Origin: Sedimentisphaerales bacterium
GTDB lineage: Bacteria; Planctomycetota; Phycisphaerae; Sedimentisphaerales; SG8-4
Direction of reading: 5' to 3'
DNA: 57,819 nucleotides
Assembly: GCA_016928975.1 (NCBI GenBank)
Contig: JAFGJR010000119.1
Coordinates: 1-57,819 of the forward strand
The position numbers and the translations under genes are program-made. Each line of letters starts with the position of its first letter. The stretch's first letter is position 1. The notes beneath the pieces were generated by a model. It was not told the DNA's origin. It searched no databases and saw only the letters and a program-made list of their open reading frames with translations. Shown one piece after another: positions 30,967 to 40,431 of this stretch.

Positions 30967-31962
30967 TCAGACGACCAGCTCCCGAATGAGGCGTTTGATC
31001 CGCACCTTCGCATTGAAACGGTGAATATCGACGACCCGGTCCCACGACAACCCGGAGAGAATGTGCGAGATCCACGAGAACGTCGAGGCGCTCGGATAGA
31101 TGAGGTAGTCGCAGCAGGATAGAAGGTACATATCGACCAGTGCCTCGATCGCGTTCGCCACTCGGTCCGGACAACCGTCGTTCTGGTGCATGGAGGACCT
31201 GTCATCAGGAAACCACTTCGGCGTCGAGAATACGTTCCTGAATTCCCGGTGATACTCGTCGCTGATCGCGCGATTGTCGGTCGCCAGGAAAATGTGCGCC
31301 TTGGGCGCCCGGCGGAGGATGCGCACCAGCGCCCGCTTGTAGGCGGCGAGATTCGTCTGCTTGTCGCTGTGGCGGACGTGCAGGCCAATCACCTGATCCG
31401 CCCAGTGCTTCGCCTTGAACTCATCCATCTGCCGGCGAATCCCCTCCTGGAGCATCATCCGCTTCGTGAGCACCTCACGGATGACCCCCTCGATGCTCAG
31501 CCCCGCAAGATCACTCTGTGCCCTGTTGAAGTGCCGGCAGAGCGCGCGGATGCGCTGCGTGTAGTACCAGAACACGATGATGTCTTCGTCGTAGTCCAGC
31601 TTCCTGACATCGACGGAATACTTGCGATGAATGAAGATGCTGCTGTGCTTGGTGGGATCGTACTTGTGCAGCATGTCGCTGATGGAAGCGTCCCGTTCCT
31701 TCGCCCACAGGGCCGGGCGTATTGTGCCTTCCGCCGGCAACACCGTCTCCGGGTGCACGTCCGGACAGGTGAAGAAGGTCGAGAATGTGTTCGTCCCGTC
31801 AACGGAATAGGCCGGGTCACGCCAATCGACGACCGTTGTCCGGCCCGTCAATTGGCCGTAGAGAATGCCCGTGACCGCGCAGAGCATCCGATTCCCCATG
31901 CCGCCGTTGGCCTTCACAAGAACGTATCGGGATGGCTTCGCGTCGTGACCCCTCAGAATCAC
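30967..31962 (-). CDS. NodZ-like fucosyltransferase family protein
   Basis: This 331-residue protein begins at GTG with AGAAGGA 6-7 bases upstream. Near the N terminus, VLVKANGGMGNRML resembles the GGxGNRL donor-fold motif. At about residue 196, VIGLHVRHSDK matches the HVRRTDK signature that alpha-1,6-fucosyltransferases (NodZ, FUT8; GT23) and related O-fucosyltransferases use to bind GDP-fucose. SWISHILSGL near the end fits the third family motif. So a GDP-sugar-dependent transfer, probably fucose, is inferred; no GDP-fucose synthesis gene is in the window. It belongs to the minus-strand glycan operon. Confidence 0.6.
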   Translation of the reverse strand: MILRGHDAKPSRYVLVKANGGMGNRMLCAVTGILYGQLTGRTTVVDWRDPAYSVDGTNTFSTFFTCPDVHPETVLPAEGTIRPALWAKERDASISDMLHKYDPTKHSSIFIHRKYSVDVRKLDYDEDIIVFWYYTQRIRALCRHFNRAQSDLAGLSIEGVIREVLTKRMMLQEGIRRQMDEFKAKHWADQVIGLHVRHSDKQTNLAAYKRALVRILRRAPKAHIFLATDNRAISDEYHREFRNVFSTPKWFPDDRSSMHQNDGCPDRVANAIEALVDMYLLSCCDYLIYPSASTFSWISHILSGLSWDRVVDIHRFNAKVRIKRLIRELVV

Positions 31963-31977
31963 CTTCTGTCCTTCTGC

Positions 31978-32709
31978 TCAGGCCAGCATGTGCCGCTGAA
32001 CGAACAGGTAATTGTCCCTCTCGAAATGCACGAGCTCGAGACCGAGCCGTCGCAACATGCGCATGACCCTGAACACCGAGACGAGCGAAGTAGGAGAATC
32101 CAGCTCCACACACAGCATGGAAATGCTGATCCCTTCCATGACCATGTTCCGGATCACCCTGTGCCACGCACCTTCGATGTCGAGTTTCAACAAATCGATG
32201 TGCGTGTGTCCCAGGTCCCGCATGATCGTCGAGAGCTTCTGACACTTGCACACGAAATACTTGCCAGTGCCCTTCAGATCGTAGACCGAAAGGAGAGTCT
32301 CATCGTTGGTCGGCAGATACAACCGCAGCTCCGTATCCTGGTCCCAGAGGCCTACTGGCAGGAAATGAAGCTTGGTGCGGTCGTACTCCGCGCGCTCCAT
32401 ATACGTGATCGATGCCGGGGTTGGATCAAATGAAAAGACAAAGCAGTGAAAGCGATCCACGAGAGCGAAATCGAAACTCGCGTCGATGCCAACGCCGACG
32501 CAATAGCAGACCGACGACTCGTCCAGGCGGTCCACCGGCACTGTCCATCCCTCGTGCTCCGAACCCAGTTTCTCCAGGGACAGACCGCGGCTCTTCGGCC
32601 TCCAAAGCATTGGGCCGAAAAGGTGAACTGCAATCTTATTCGCCCTACGATAGACGAGCTTTGGAACCGCACACGCGCGCCGGAGTTTCCCAGCGGTCCA
32701 TCCACACAT
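31978..32709 (-). CDS. FkbM family methyltransferase
   Basis: This 243-residue protein has the FkbM-type SAM domain. CYCVGVGIDASFDFALVD replaces the usual VGANIG SAM-binding loop, FVFSFDPTPASI supplies the acidic ribose-binding segment, and HIDLLKLDIEGAWHRVI is the LKxDIEG motif. Family role: O-methylation of sugars or polyketides; a glycan substrate is inferred from its place as the first gene of the glycan operon. The ATG at 32709 has GGAG 9 bases upstream and is preferred; an in-frame GTG at 32826 would add 39 residues. It ends 15 bases before the fucosyltransferase-like gene. Confidence 0.8.
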   Translation of the reverse strand: MCGWTAGKLRRACAVPKLVYRRANKIAVHLFGPMLWRPKSRGLSLEKLGSEHEGWTVPVDRLDESSVCYCVGVGIDASFDFALVDRFHCFVFSFDPTPASITYMERAEYDRTKLHFLPVGLWDQDTELRLYLPTNDETLLSVYDLKGTGKYFVCKCQKLSTIMRDLGHTHIDLLKLDIEGAWHRVIRNMVMEGISISMLCVELDSPTSLVSVFRVMRMLRRLGLELVHFERDNYLFVQRHMLA

Positions 32710-33510
32710 CCCGATAGGCTCCAACTCAAGGCGTCCGCGTGTCTTCGTCGCCCACAGAGACAGCCGTACCACCGACTCGCCAGTCCACGACGGACAAGGT
32801 TTGCGTTCACACAGACCGCTGCACACCAGTCTACATGGTACCGGGCTCGCTACGAATCATCAAGCAGGTCTCTGACGGGCCTGAACCCCGCAATGCCACG
32901 CTCCGATATCGTCAGTCGTCCGGACGCGGGAACAGGCATCCACGATGTCAGTGCTACATTCCTCCCAGCTACGGGTCATGTCGACGCCCCGCCTCCTCTT
33001 GGCCGGTCCAATGTCGCCCGGTCATCCTGTCGTCTGCCTGACCGCGCCGTCTCAGGCAGACTCCGTCCCCGTGAGTCGCACCCCATGCGCGATGTAACTC
33101 CATAGTTGACGCGACTTTACGAAAGTGTCAGGTTCTTGACGTTATCTGCGATACCATCGTTGCCGGCCAGCGCCACACTCGAGCGCCTCTTGCGAATCAG
33201 CAACGGTATTATCGTCCCATTCGCAGGCCATAGTTAAGCATTATCTCCCAATCCCTTGCCCGAGGCATGATCCCACCCCATCCATGCGGAAAGCCCTGAT
33301 CATTGTCTTGTGTATAGGGTCGTGGTCCCGGACTGTCAAGTCCGCAAATCGCAGGAGAATGCTCGCATCCCGCCTCGCAAGTCCCGATAATGGAAGGCGT
33401 GTGCATAGTGACCATTTGTCCCACGGAGAATTAGTTGAAACGTTTTGGTTAGAAATCGCGAGGAAATCGACCTTGCACGAACCACGCAGTTCTATGGGGG
33501 CAGACTGACC
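32710..33510. other. 800-base divergent noncoding region
   Basis: It separates the minus-strand glycan operon from the plus-strand secreted beta-helix gene, so promoters of both should lie here. Visible: a perfect 10-bp hairpin (33032-33061) and scattered TTGAC-like hexamers (near 33112 and 33136) without convincing -10 partners. No RNA gene or conserved protein was recognised; open frames here lack family features. Confidence 0.45.
33032..33061. repeat. Perfect 10-bp inverted repeat
   Basis: GTCTGCCTGA (33032-33041) and TCAGGCAGAC (33052-33061) are exact reverse complements with a 10-base loop. It lies about 450 bases upstream of the beta-helix gene and 320 bases upstream of the FkbM gene. 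No T-run follows; a protein-binding site or a relic of a mobile element is possible. Confidence 0.55.
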
Positions 33511-36500
33511 ATGCGGTTGGATGTACATAGGAAGAACGACCATGAGTGGTCGGCGCCACGCATTCGAATTCGCAACGTCCTGTTGCTGTGCGTCCTGTGC
33601 GCGGCCGCGATCCAGTGCTCGGCGGGCGCCGCCACGTACTACATTTCCCCGAACGGCCGAGACAGCGACGACGGCCTCACCCGATCCACACCCTGGCTGA
33701 CGATCAAGAAGGCCGTGATCAGCGCCCAGCCACACTCCACCATTTACCTGATGGAGGGCAATCACGGCTACCACGAGGTGATCGGCTGCCCGCCCGACAT
33801 GGGCAGGCATAGTTGGAATGACGCCCTGACGTTCACCCCGGACCCACAGGCGGCGACGACTCCCTACATCGAACGCATGTGGATGCAGTCTACCGGCGCC
33901 AACTTCTATGTCATCTTCGACGGGGTCACGTTCACGTACCCGGACACCGGCGGTCCCTTTCCGAGGTCCCCACTTGTGGTGCACTTCGGCGCCGGCAACT
34001 ATGTGAAGATTCTCAACTGCAAAGTGACTGGAATCCTGAACCCCGCACCGGGAGATCCCAGGTATCGCTCGGACTATTGTACCAGCTCGGCCCTTCGGCT
34101 GGGAGTCGCCGGGTCGGGCTCGGGAATGCACGACGTCTACGTGGATGGTTGCACAATTCGCCGGTCGGGGGATGGCATCTACCTCTCCAGTGACAACGTC
34201 GGCGACAACGTCGAAATCACGAATAACGACATCGGATTTGTCTCTACGAACGGCGTCACGCTGACCGGAGTCCCCCCCATCGGCGAGAACGTGCTCGTGC
34301 AGGGCAACAACATCCACAACCAGGCGCCGCTGTGGGCCACGGACTACTCCATGTCGTCCCACGGGTCCGGCTTCTACATCAACACGGACAACGTGACCGT
34401 CAACGCGAACCGGATCCACGCCTTTGGCAACACGGCCGCGATACGAACCTATCCGGTGCCGGCAGACGTGGTCTTTGACAACGTCATCATCACCAACAAC
34501 CTGATCTACCACCCGGTGAACTTCGCGTTCCAGATGTTCCGCATCAGCTCCGGCGTCAAGATCAACAACAATACGGTGATCGGCGTTCACCGCGGCGAAA
34601 CCGGAGCCTATTACTTCGGAAATAGCTCCTATCGAATCACGGCGTCGATAGACTCCACGGTGGGAGACACGTCGGGCATCGAGATCTGCAACAACATCTT
34701 CCTGTGCCTTGCCAGCGACAACCTGCGAGTGGCCGGGTCACACTGGCGCGGGAATCTCGTCTGGGCCTTCACCGATTCGATGGACCAGAGCCGACTCGAC
34801 GCGGCCTTCCCGGGCAACAAGGTCTATTGCTGGGGGGATGATCGCAACAAGAGCACGTTCCTGGCCAGCGACGGCGCCGGCTTCTTCGCCGGCGGGCCGT
34901 GGTTCGCCAGCCTGGCCTTCGCCCAGGCCACGTTGACCGACCAGGGATACATGGTGGCCGGCGACAGCGATCCGGGGGACACCTACGGTCTGTCGAGCCA
35001 TGCGTTTGCCATCGGCTTTGCCGACCCGGCGTGCAGCCCGCCGAAAGACATTCGACTGATGGACCGCGACGCGGCGCCGGACGCGGGTTGCTACGAGTAT
35101 AAGAGCCTGGGAAACCCCGTGTTCAATCCAATCGGTGACAAGACCGCGACCGTTGACACGCTGTTGACCTTCGAGGTTTCCGCCACCGACCCGAACGGGG
35201 ACGCACTGACCTACTCCGCCTCCGGCCTGCCCCAGGGAGCGACATTCTTGGGACAGACATTCGCCTGGACACCCACGTCCGACCAGACCGGCGAATATCA
35301 TGTGACCTTCACCGCCGACGATGGACACAGCCCGACCTCGACGACCATCACGATCACGGTGGCCGTGCCGCAGAAACCGAATTCGCCGCCCGTGCTTGGG
35401 TCCATCGGGAACAAATCCATCAATGAGAACCAACTGCTGAGCTTCTCCGTCAGCGCAACCGACGCCGATGGCCAGGACACACTGACCTACTCCACCAGCG
35501 GCCTGCCCAGCGGCGCAACGTTCTCTGGAGAGGTCTTCAATTGGGAACCCAGCTACAGCCAGGCAGGCAGCTATCACGTGACCTTCACCGTCAACGATGG
35601 TCGCGATCAGGATTCCGAGACGGTCACGATCTCCGTCGCCAACGTGAACAGGACACCGACCCTGAGCAACGTCAGCGACCGGTCCGTCGATACCGACAGC
35701 ACGCTGACGTTCAGCCTTTCGGCCACCGACCCGGACGGAGACCCCCTGACCTACTCGGCCAGTGGCCTGCCGGGCGGCGCGACCCTCGCCGGCCGGGATT
35801 TCACCTGGACGCCCACGTCCGACCAGGCGGGCTCCTATGAGATCACCTTCATCGTCAGCGACGGCAGCCTCGGCGATTCCAGGACGGCCTCCGTCGTGGT
35901 GGTCGCCGCGCCGCCCGACACAACGGCGCCGGTGGTGGCCCGATGCGCGCCGGAGCCCGATGCGATTCAGGTGCCTCTGAACAACGTCATCATGCTCCAC
36001 GTCACCGACGCAGGCAAAGGCGTGGACGCCGGCACTGTGGTCATCCAGGTGAATGATCAGGTGGTCTATGAAGGCAACCAGGCCGTGCACACGAGCGCGC
36101 ACGGCCGTTGCAGCAGGTCCGGCAACAAGAGCGATTATCGATACATCTACCAGCCCGATCAGATGTCCGGCTTCGATCAGACAATGACCGTGCGGGTTGG
36201 CGCCGCCGACCTGCGGGGCAACGTCATGAATCCATATTCCTACTCGTTCGTGACGGAGATGCGCTCGTTCGGAGCCAACAAGCAGGTCAGCGCCGGCACT
36301 GGCGCGTCCGGTACCGGCAAGCCCGTTACCGTGCGGGACAAGACGGGGAGTCTGTGGATCGCCTGGCATGAAGGTCCCCAGGACAGCAGAGACGTTTACG
36401 TGTCGAAGCTGACGCCGGACGCCGAGTCCTTCTCGGCTCCCATGCGGCTAACGACCGAGCCGACGGACCAGTGCAGCCCGGACCTGGTCGCCACTCCCGA

Positions 36501-37983
36501 CGGCAAGGTGTACCTCGCCTGGCAGGACAACCGACGCGGCAACTGGGACATCATGGTCTCCGTCTGCTCCGACGGCCAGAACTTCTCCCGAGGGACCCGC
36601 GTCACGGATTCCAGTGACAACGAGATCAACCCCGTGATCGCCGCTGATGGCCAGTCGCCGAGCCGCGTCTACATCGCGTGGCAGGACGATCGCGACGGTA
36701 ACCAGGACATCTACGTGGCTAGCTCGACCAACGCATTCGTCTCCAAGAGCGAATCGAGGATTACCGCCAATGCGGCGGACCAGACACAGCCCGACATCGC
36801 GATCGGCGAACAGAACGCCGCATACGTCTTCTGGACAGACATGAGAAACGGCCAGGCGGATATCTACGGGGCCTCATCCAACATTGGACCCTGGACCAAC
36901 GTGCCGGTCGTTGCCGCCGCAGGCGCCCAGACCGACCCGGCGGTCGCCGCCGAGCCCGGCGGGTCTACCCTGCATTTGCTCTGGGTGGACAACGCCGGAG
37001 GCGATCAGGATATCTACTACGCATCGCTGGCCGGCCTGCCGAGCAGCCCGGTAACCGGTCACGACATCGTCGATGACACCTCCGGCGCAGACCAGATCTC
37101 GCCGGCCGTCGCGTGCGCCGAGAGCGGCAAGGTCTTTGCCTGCTGGCGCGATGCACGCCACGTGGGCAGCGGGGGCTCCGACACGGACTTGTACTTCGCC
37201 GAGCTGAGGTCTGATGCCGCCAGGGCCAACGTCCTGGTGGGCGACGATGACACCAACACCGGGCAAAGCGAGCCCGCGATGGGTGTGAATGCGCATGATC
37301 AGCCCTACCTCGTCTGGTCGGACGACCGAGCCGAGCAGACGCAGGTCTACTATACCGCCGCAACGTTCATCGACCCGAACCCATTGGACTCGAAGCTCGT
37401 GGCCGCCTCCGCCGGGGCTACCGTTGGAGCAGAACCATCCGCGATCGATGAGCCCGAGGACGTGTCCATCGTCGTGCCTCCCGGGGCCTGCCCGGCCGAT
37501 CTGCGCGTGACAATCTCACACGTCGTGAACCCCCAGGTCCGGGCTCTCCAATGCATGGGAAGTTATGACTTCGGGCCCAGCGGCATTGACTTCGATCAGC
37601 CCGTGACCATCACCATTCCGTACCGGTACTCCCCCGGCGCCGGGCAGCAGGCGATTCCCTATTGGTATGATTCCCTCACCGGTGTGCTGAGCCAGCAGGG
37701 CATCACGGACGTGGAGAGCGTCGTTCTGGCGTCGGATCTGAACGCCCTGCGGTTCAAGACGATCCACTTCACGCCGTTCTATCTCGTCGCCGGTAGTTCC
37801 GAGTCGAGTGACACGCCGGCGGGCGGCAGCAGCGACGGGCTCGGCGGCTGCTCGATGTCGGCGACAGGAAGAGGCTCACCGAAAGAGCTGCTCGTTCCGT
37901 ATGCCGCTATCGCGGCGATCATGATCCTCCTGCGCCGCCGCGACAGGCGAAGGCAGAAGATTCTGGAGAACATCCAGGAGTAG
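33511..37983 (+). CDS. Large secreted beta-helix / cadherin-like / propeller protein with Cys-type CTERM tail
   Basis: A 1490-residue extracellular protein. Signal peptide: residues about 18-42. Right-handed beta-helix: about 45-540 (YYISPNGRDSDDG, N-rich rungs such as VTNNDIGF-like turns). Three tandem cadherin/putative-Ig repeats follow (about 550-830), each with DPxGDxLTYSASGLPxGATF. After an Ig-like linker comes a six-bladed-propeller-like region of WxDxRxGNxDIY repeats (about 940-1250) and a ZU5-like domain (VSIVVPPGACPADLRV). The C terminus reads GGCSMSATG, hydrophobic helix, then RRRDRRR. This sorting-type tail has Cys in place of a PEP motif. The ATG at 33511 is the first; a TTG start at 33445 is unlikely. 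The ligand, presumably a glycan, is unknown. Confidence 0.8.
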   Translation: MRLDVHRKNDHEWSAPRIRIRNVLLLCVLCAAAIQCSAGAATYYISPNGRDSDDGLTRSTPWLTIKKAVISAQPHSTIYLMEGNHGYHEVIGCPPDMGRHSWNDALTFTPDPQAATTPYIERMWMQSTGANFYVIFDGVTFTYPDTGGPFPRSPLVVHFGAGNYVKILNCKVTGILNPAPGDPRYRSDYCTSSALRLGVAGSGSGMHDVYVDGCTIRRSGDGIYLSSDNVGDNVEITNNDIGFVSTNGVTLTGVPPIGENVLVQGNNIHNQAPLWATDYSMSSHGSGFYINTDNVTVNANRIHAFGNTAAIRTYPVPADVVFDNVIITNNLIYHPVNFAFQMFRISSGVKINNNTVIGVHRGETGAYYFGNSSYRITASIDSTVGDTSGIEICNNIFLCLASDNLRVAGSHWRGNLVWAFTDSMDQSRLDAAFPGNKVYCWGDDRNKSTFLASDGAGFFAGGPWFASLAFAQATLTDQGYMVAGDSDPGDTYGLSSHAFAIGFADPACSPPKDIRLMDRDAAPDAGCYEYKSLGNPVFNPIGDKTATVDTLLTFEVSATDPNGDALTYSASGLPQGATFLGQTFAWTPTSDQTGEYHVTFTADDGHSPTSTTITITVAVPQKPNSPPVLGSIGNKSINENQLLSFSVSATDADGQDTLTYSTSGLPSGATFSGEVFNWEPSYSQAGSYHVTFTVNDGRDQDSETVTISVANVNRTPTLSNVSDRSVDTDSTLTFSLSATDPDGDPLTYSASGLPGGATLAGRDFTWTPTSDQAGSYEITFIVSDGSLGDSRTASVVVVAAPPDTTAPVVARCAPEPDAIQVPLNNVIMLHVTDAGKGVDAGTVVIQVNDQVVYEGNQAVHTSAHGRCSRSGNKSDYRYIYQPDQMSGFDQTMTVRVGAADLRGNVMNPYSYSFVTEMRSFGANKQVSAGTGASGTGKPVTVRDKTGSLWIAWHEGPQDSRDVYVSKLTPDAESFSAPMRLTTEPTDQCSPDLVATPDGKVYLAWQDNRRGNWDIMVSVCSDGQNFSRGTRVTDSSDNEINPVIAADGQSPSRVYIAWQDDRDGNQDIYVASSTNAFVSKSESRITANAADQTQPDIAIGEQNAAYVFWTDMRNGQADIYGASSNIGPWTNVPVVAAAGAQTDPAVAAEPGGSTLHLLWVDNAGGDQDIYYASLAGLPSSPVTGHDIVDDTSGADQISPAVACAESGKVFACWRDARHVGSGGSDTDLYFAELRSDAARANVLVGDDDTNTGQSEPAMGVNAHDQPYLVWSDDRAEQTQVYYTAATFIDPNPLDSKLVAASAGATVGAEPSAIDEPEDVSIVVPPGACPADLRVTISHVVNPQVRALQCMGSYDFGPSGIDFDQPVTITIPYRYSPGAGQQAIPYWYDSLTGVLSQQGITDVESVVLASDLNALRFKTIHFTPFYLVAGSSESSDTPAGGSSDGLGGCSMSATGRGSPKELLVPYAAIAAIMILLRRRDRRRQKILENIQE

Positions 37984-38058
37984 GCATTCAGCTCAGCATT
38001 GACGCGTCACCCACGACAACGTCCGGGCTCGCGCGCATCCCCCTCGAGCCGGTCTTCG

Positions 38059-39072
38059 TCAGCGGTTGCCGTACATCGACTCGTAGTATTTCTGGTAGTC
38101 GCCGGAGATGACGTGCCTGAGCCATTCCTGGTTGTCCAGGTACCAATCGATCGTGCGCGCGATCCCTTGCTCAAACGTCACCGAAGGCTTCCAGCCCAGC
38201 TCACCGATGATCCTGCCGGCGTCGATGGCGTAGCGGCGGTCGTGGCCGGGCCGGTCCGTCACGTGTCGGATCAGGGTCTTGGGCTTGTGGAGCCGCTCCA
38301 GAATGATTTCGATCACTTCCAGGTTCGCCTTCTCGTTGCACCCGCCGATGTTGTAGATCTCACCCGGCGGCGCCTTGGCCAGCACATGCCAGATAGCCGT
38401 GCAGTGGTCATAGACGTAGAGCCAGTCACGCACGTACAGGCCATCCCCGTAAACCGGAAGCTCCTTATCGTGCAGGGCGTTGTTGATCATCAGCGGAATG
38501 AGCTTCTCGGGGAACTGGTACGGGCCATAGTTGTTGGAGCAGCGGGTGATGTTGTATCGCAGGCCCCAGGTGTGACCGAAGGCCCCCACCAGAAGGTCCG
38601 CCGCGGCCTTGCTCGCGGAATACGGTGAGTTCGGGCGCAGGGGGCTGTGTTCCGTGAATTTGCCCTGCGGGCCGAGCGAGCCGTAGACCTCGTCGGTGGA
38701 AACCTGGATGAAGCGCTCCACCTTCTTGTCGCGCGCGATCTGCAACAGTGTCAGCGTGCCGGTGACGTTCGTCTCGATGAAGATCCTGGGCCCGACGATC
38801 GAGCGGTCCACGTGACTCTCGGCGGCGAAGTTGATGATTGCGTCGATTCGGTGCTCGTCGATCACCTTCTCCACGAGCGGGCCATCACAGATGTCGCCGT
38901 GAATGAACGCGTGTCGATCGTGGTTCAGCACGTCCGCGAGGTTTTCGAGGTTGCCGGCGTACGTCAGCTTGTCGAGGTTCACCACCCTACAGTCCGGATG
39001 CTCCGCGAGCACCATCCGCACGAAGTTGCTCCCGATGAAGCCGGCGCCGCCCGTCACAAGGATGCTTCTCAT
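38059..39072 (-). CDS. rfbB: dTDP-glucose 4,6-dehydratase
   Basis: This is the second enzyme of dTDP-L-rhamnose synthesis: dTDP-glucose to dTDP-4-keto-6-deoxyglucose. The 337-residue SDR protein starts MRSILVTGGAGFIGSNFVR with the GxxGxxG NAD site. It has STDEVYGSLGP carrying the catalytic T-D-E, and YSASKAAAD carrying the Tyr-x-x-x-Lys pair. The ATG at 39072 overlaps the rfbD stop as ATGA, which fixes the start against the longer open frame. It is the last gene of the four-gene rhamnose operon. Confidence 0.95.
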   Translation of the reverse strand: MRSILVTGGAGFIGSNFVRMVLAEHPDCRVVNLDKLTYAGNLENLADVLNHDRHAFIHGDICDGPLVEKVIDEHRIDAIINFAAESHVDRSIVGPRIFIETNVTGTLTLLQIARDKKVERFIQVSTDEVYGSLGPQGKFTEHSPLRPNSPYSASKAAADLLVGAFGHTWGLRYNITRCSNNYGPYQFPEKLIPLMINNALHDKELPVYGDGLYVRDWLYVYDHCTAIWHVLAKAPPGEIYNIGGCNEKANLEVIEIILERLHKPKTLIRHVTDRPGHDRRYAIDAGRIIGELGWKPSVTFEQGIARTIDWYLDNQEWLRHVISGDYQKYYESMYGNR

Positions 39073-39911
39073 AGGGTCCTCAGAAATCGCGTCAACGGTT
39101 CCTGCCAGGGGTGGATCGGCTCGCCCAGCAGCGCCTGGATCTTGCTGCAATCAAAGCGGCTGTTCAACGGCCGGCGAGCCGGCGAGGGATAGTCTGCGCT
39201 GCCGCAAGGCGACACCTGTACGCTCAGCGCAAGCTGCTCCACGATGAATCTCGCCACGTCGAAACGGCTGGCGTAGCCGCAGTTGGCGAAGTGGAACAGG
39301 CCTTCCACCCGCCGCGCCAGGAGCCTGCACGCGACCTGCGACACCTCCATGGTCGCCGTCGGCGCGCCGATCTGGTCATTCACCACCGTCAGTTGTCCAG
39401 TGGCCCGTGCACGCTCAACGATCTTCGTTACGAAGTTGTTGCCGTGTGCTCCGTAGGTCCACTCCAATCGCACGATACAATGAGCGCATCCACTCTGTTC
39501 CAGCAACCGCTCGCCGGCCAGCTTGCTCCGGCCGTATTCGTTGATCGGATTCGGCGCGTCCGTCTCCCTGTAGGGCCGCTCCAACGCGCCGTCGAAGACG
39601 AAATCCGTGCTGAAATGAAGGAGCCACCTGCCCCTGTCAGCCGCCAGGCGACCCAACTGCCCCACCGCCTCGCCATTGACGCGATGGGCGAGTTCCTTCT
39701 GGCTCTCGGCGCCACCCACGTTCGTGTAGGCGGCGCAGTTGATCACGGCATCCGCCCCGTTGACAACCTCCCGAACCTGCTGGGAATTCAGCAGATCGAA
39801 CTCCGGCAGATCGTAGACGCGCGCCTCGAAGCCACAGTCCGTGCACGCGGCCGCCAGGTCGCGTCCGAGCATCCCCCTGCCCCCCAGGATCGCCACGGTC
39901 TCTTTACCCAT
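39069..39911 (-). CDS. rfbD: dTDP-4-dehydrorhamnose reductase
   Basis: This is the final step of dTDP-L-rhamnose synthesis. The 280-residue SDR protein has VAILGGRGMLGRDL at the N terminus, NCAAYTNVGGAE, STDFVFDG, and YGRSKLAGE with the Tyr-x-x-x-Lys active site. RLEWTYGAHGNNFV replaces the family's RxSWVYG. The ATG at 39911 overlaps the rfbC stop by 8 bases; the frame upstream of it has no conserved sequence. The closing WQEPLTRFLRTL matches the family's C terminus. Confidence 0.93.
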   Translation of the reverse strand: MGKETVAILGGRGMLGRDLAAACTDCGFEARVYDLPEFDLLNSQQVREVVNGADAVINCAAYTNVGGAESQKELAHRVNGEAVGQLGRLAADRGRWLLHFSTDFVFDGALERPYRETDAPNPINEYGRSKLAGERLLEQSGCAHCIVRLEWTYGAHGNNFVTKIVERARATGQLTVVNDQIGAPTATMEVSQVACRLLARRVEGLFHFANCGYASRFDVARFIVEQLALSVQVSPCGSADYPSPARRPLNSRFDCSKIQALLGEPIHPWQEPLTRFLRTL

Positions 39912-40431
39912 CCCGGCGCGCCCAATCATAGGGGATCTCATTGTCGTGCGGATGGGTCCGGAATTCGTCCGGGCTCTTGTAGTCATAAGGCTCGGAGACG
40001 ATGTTGATGATGAACGCCTCCACGTCGCTCACGCACATCCACCCGTGCTGCACGCCCGGCGGGATGCGCACCAGCCCCGGACAGTGTTCTCCCAGATAGA
40101 CCTCGTGAACGACGCCTCGCGTGGGCGAGTCCTCGCGCGCGTCGAAGAGCGCGACCTTGACCGTGCCCCGGACGACGTAGAAATGGTCCGTCTGCTTGCG
40201 GTGGTAGTGCCAGGCTTTGACGATGCCCGGATACGTGGTGGTGAAATATACCTGTCCGAACTTCTCGAACCAGGGATCGTCGGCCCGCAGGATCTCGCCG
40301 AGCCGGCCCCGCTCGTCGGGAATCACCTTGGCCCGCCTGATCCCAAACCCGGCGATAAGCCCGCCGGAGCTGCGAACGATCAACCCTTCGTCGACCAAGA
40401 CGGCTTTCATGGGGGCAAGCGGCTTCGTCAT
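39904..40431 (-). CDS. rfbC: dTDP-4-dehydrorhamnose 3,5-epimerase (RmlC-like cupin)
   Basis: This 175-residue cupin has KAWHYHRKQTDHFYVVRG (region about 71-88), with the catalytic-type His residues, and RIPPGVQHGWM. The closing NEIPYDWARRDG matches the NDPxIxIxWP-like end of the RmlC family in a divergent form. RmlC converts dTDP-4-keto-6-deoxyglucose to dTDP-4-keto-rhamnose. The sequence is more divergent than typical RmlC, so a related 3-epimerase or cupin isomerase is possible, but its place between rfbA and rfbD strongly supports the call. It starts in an ATGA overlap with rfbA. Confidence 0.88.
   Translation of the reverse strand: MTKPLAPMKAVLVDEGLIVRSSGGLIAGFGIRRAKVIPDERGRLGEILRADDPWFEKFGQVYFTTTYPGIVKAWHYHRKQTDHFYVVRGTVKVALFDAREDSPTRGVVHEVYLGEHCPGLVRIPPGVQHGWMCVSDVEAFIINIVSEPYDYKSPDEFRTHPHDNEIPYDWARRDG

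Noticed and set aside
34738..36369. Minus-strand 543-codon frame
   Set aside because: Antisense to the beta-helix/cadherin-like gene; low-complexity valine/glycine-rich translation.
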